Assembly (NCBI GenBank): GCA_027314025.1
Contig: DAHVCP010000031.1
Coordinates: 1-53,565, forward strand
From: Acidobacteriota bacterium
GTDB taxonomy: Bacteria > Acidobacteriota > Terriglobia > Terriglobales > SCQP01
DNA: 53,565 nt
Direction of reading: 5' to 3'
This document shows positions 51,897 to 53,565 of the stretch, one piece after another. Position numbers and translations under genes: made by a program. The notes below the pieces were generated by a model. It did not search any database. It saw nothing but the letters and a program-made list of their open reading frames with translations, and was not told the DNA's origin. Each line of letters starts with the position of its first letter. Within the stretch, counting starts at the first letter, position 1.

Positions 51897-51951
51897 GCAG
51901 AGCACCGGCAGAGCATTGGCAGAGCACCCGCAGAGCCCCGGCAGAGCATGG
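51897..51951. repeat. 11-bp tandem repeat, five copies
   Basis: Five units of the form GCAGAGC-NNNN in exact 11-base register (51897, 51908, 51919, 51930, 51941). The GCAGAGC core is invariant, and the last four bases vary. Confidence 0.85.
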
Positions 51952-52058
51952 TTGGGCGCGGGCCCCGTCCCCGCCGCAGGCGGGGCGTCTGGCGTTGCCT
52001 GGCGCGGGGCGCTGCCCCGCTTTGCTTGGCGCGGGGCGCCGCCCCCCCGCTTACGCGG

Positions 52059-52078
52059 CAGGCTGAAGCCGATTCCAC
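52059..52078. repeat. Half REP-like repeat, copy 3
   Basis: CAGGCTGAAGCCGATTCCAC matches the second half of copies 1 and 2 apart from two bases. The first palindrome is absent. Confidence 0.6.
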
Positions 52079-52357
52079 GGCGACTGCGATGCAGGCGAGG
52101 GCGGCGAGCACGGCGGGCGAGGCCGCCCGCGCCCCCAGGCCGATCGCGCTGCGCGACCCCGCGCAAGCCCGAGGCATGGCCCACGGTTCCCGCGCCCAGT
52201 GGATGGATTTGCGCCGGCGGCGGGATAGGGCGGCGGGCTAAAGAGCGCCGGGATGAAGGCGGCGGACGCGGACGGCCGCCCAGGATGCGGCGGCCAAGCC
52301 GACGGCCGGCCGCGAACCGCGGCGAGGGCGCAGGGCGCGCGTTGCTGAACGCTGCGG

Positions 52358-53071
52358 CTATGCCTGATGACTAACCGCGGGTTGCACCGGGGCGGCGAAC
52401 GGCTTTCTGGGTTCGACGGACTCCGCTTGGTGCCCGGCGATGCGGGAAAGCGCCCTGACGATACCGGCCGCGTCGGGCGCGAAGCCGCCGCCCGGGGGAT
52501 CGGCCAACGCCACCAGCCAGCTGCGCCGCAGCAGACGGAGGCGCAACAGCAGGAGCTCGCCTTGGAAGGGACGCCCAGCGGCGGCGGTGCGCAGGAGAGG
52601 CTCCTGCCAGGCCTGTGTGGCGCTGATCAATACGGGGTCGGGGGCACGGCCCGGGACCGGCGCCGGCAGGAGCACGCTCCTCACCTGCGGGCTGGTGACC
52701 AGGATCGCCGCGGCCGGGCCGCGGATTTCCCAGCAGAGCACCCGCCGCGCCCCGGTCCAGGCGCGGAACATGGCGAGCGTGGCGGCGTGCAATTGGAAAA
52801 TGCCGGTGGCGGCGAGCAGGCTCTTGAGGGAGTCCAAACGCTGGAGGCGGAAGACGCCGATTCCGGGCAGATATTTGAGCATCAACTCCCGGGCGGAGTG
52901 AACCTGAGCCTTGACGTAAATCGCCTTGACGTAGGTCCTGACCGTGTTCTGCGCCACGCCCAGGGAGGCGGCGATATGCCGCACCGAATGGCCGGCGAGC
53001 AGCCCGAGAATAATTTGCCGCTCGCGCAGCGTGTAGATCGCCAACTCGGCACAGTCCGCCGCTAAATTCAT
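52358..53071 (-). CDS. LuxR-type HTH regulator with N-terminal HTH
   Basis: A 237-residue regulator. The LuxR/FixJ HTH is at residues ~12-68: YTLRERQIILGLLAGHSVRH, IAASLGVAQNTVRTYVKAIY, then VHSARELML. Most LuxR proteins have this at the C-terminus; here it comes first. The rest (residues ~75-220) has a GAF-like look (LHAATLAMFRAWTGARRVLC; ISATQAWQEPLLRTAAAGRP) but no clear ligand site. A short CCCCAAATGGGG palindrome lies about 90 bases upstream. Confidence 0.78.
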   Translation of the reverse strand: MNLAADCAELAIYTLRERQIILGLLAGHSVRHIAASLGVAQNTVRTYVKAIYVKAQVHSARELMLKYLPGIGVFRLQRLDSLKSLLAATGIFQLHAATLAMFRAWTGARRVLCWEIRGPAAAILVTSPQVRSVLLPAPVPGRAPDPVLISATQAWQEPLLRTAAAGRPFQGELLLLRLRLLRRSWLVALADPPGGGFAPDAAGIVRALSRIAGHQAESVEPRKPFAAPVQPAVSHQA

Positions 53072-53394
53072 CGTTGACCGTTCCCCCTTCCGAGCCGCAG
53101 CCGACTGATCGAGACCGATCTGGAATGAGGATTGGGCGAATAGACCAGAAAATCAACTCCCCAAATGGGGGGGTGGCTGGAGCGCGCTTGGTTGCGTGCT
53201 GGGAGCGCGCTTTCTTGCTGGCTGATGCCGAGGCGGCCGGCGGCGCAGGCGTGGGCGGATGGCGCCGTGGCGGGGAGGTTGGCGCGGCGGGGAGGGCGGC
53301 CCGGCCGTGGGCAGTAGGCGGCGCGCCGGGAGGCGGGCCAGCCGCGCGGAATGCCTAGGCGCCGCTGCGGGGACAATCGGCGACAATGGGAACG
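53072..53394. other. Non-coding stretch before tRNA-Val
   Basis: No gene seen. CCCCAAATGGGG at 53159-53170 is a short palindrome that could be an operator for the adjacent regulator; this is a weak guess. Confidence 0.45.
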
Positions 53395-53471
53395 GGGCGA
53401 TTAGCTCAGTTGGTCAGAGCGCCTGCCTTACAAGCAGGAGGTCGAAGGTTCGAGCCCTTCATCGCCCACCA
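53395..53471 (+). tRNA. tRNA-Val (UAC anticodon)
   Basis: Full cloverleaf of 77 bases. The acceptor GGGCGAT pairs with ATCGCCC, the discriminator is A, and CCA is encoded. Anticodon stem CCTGC/GCAGG, loop CTTACAA, anticodon TAC. T arm GGTTCGAGCC. Confidence 0.95.
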
Positions 53472-53565
53472 AGGCCTAACGCGTTTTCCGGAGGAATTGC
53501 GCGCTAATTGGGCAGGTATGTTCCGGAGCGCTCTGACCGGCGGCGCCTTTCGGACGCGCTTTGTA

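Larger units (their letters stand above)
51842..52357. other. Repeat-rich intergenic region
   Basis: No gene is supported in 516 bases. It holds five tandem 11-bp repeats (51897-51951), GC-rich near-repeats of GGCGCGGGGCG around 52003-52040, and half a REP-like repeat (52059-52078). Confidence 0.6.

Overview
The window is high-GC bacterial DNA whose gene content points to Acidobacteriota. Supporting signs are a VWFA-related protein of the acidobacterial type, a DUF6677-like membrane protein next to RNase E/G, a DUF5818-like exported protein, a CE15 esterase beside a GH29 fucosidase, and the order folK - deoxynucleoside kinase - panB - panC. This assignment is inference from gene families; no rRNA or marker tree is available here. 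Starts are a mix of ATG and GTG, and many neighbouring genes overlap by TGATG or ATGA.

Layout. (1) 1-4581: the 3' part of an RNase E/G gene, three small genes and a VWFA-related exported protein. (2) 4768-8887: a tRNA-Thr gene, a 4-kb patch of accessory genes (DUF5818-like protein, membrane cytochrome c, xylose-isomerase-like enzyme, AhpD-like protein), then a degenerate second copy of the tRNA-Thr 3' half, which looks like an old island scar. (3) 9138-9734: a ferric-reductase-like membrane protein. (4) 9879-19349: a 9.43-kb integrated element bounded by a perfect 40-bp direct repeat made from the 5' half of a tRNA(CAU) gene. (5) 19694-24047: GH29 fucosidase, CE15 glucuronoyl esterase and SGNH esterase. 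(6) 24180-32133: PAS histidine kinase, periplasmic adaptor, two ABC ATPases, TolC-like protein and an NtrC-type regulator, with a candidate sigma-54 promoter and upstream activator palindrome. (7) 32130-41884: rhodanese, K+ channel, hybrid kinase, glucose dehydrogenase, cyclophilin, rhomboid protease, Mla-type ATPase, Dps and an MFS exporter. (8) 42135-46580: ruvB, folK, deoxynucleoside kinase, panB, panC. (9) 46640-53471: lipoprotein, beta-propeller, cytochrome c, UBP zinc finger, CocE-like hydrolase, LuxR-type regulator and tRNA-Val.

The most interesting region is the 9.43-kb element. It carries a tyrosine integrase with a small co-transcribed partner on one strand. On the other strand is a tightly coupled operon: hypothetical protein, excisionase-like HTH, Toprim/P-loop primase-helicase, zinc-ribbon proteins, coiled-coil protein, terminase-small-subunit-like HTH protein, Hjc-type resolvase and another zinc ribbon. 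Two exported cargo proteins follow. There is no capsid, tail, portal or large terminase gene. This is the pattern of a phage satellite (PICI-like) rather than a prophage.

The element has several readable control features. Two strong divergent promoters interleave so that only one can be occupied at a time, and the integrase side appears to be leaderless. Twelve copies of a 10-bp iteron lie in the 3' end of the primase gene. Near-identical arm-type repeats lie near both ends. Insertion at the tRNA 5' half leaves the intact tRNA downstream of the integrase and strands its likely native promoter beside a half-tRNA at the far end.

A second readable circuit is the efflux locus. It has a kinase upstream, an NtrC-type regulator at the end of the operon, and a GG-N10-GC promoter with a TGTCCG/CGGACA palindrome about 100 bp further upstream. 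No permease is encoded with the two ATPases. The regulator gene has no usual start codon at its true N-terminus.
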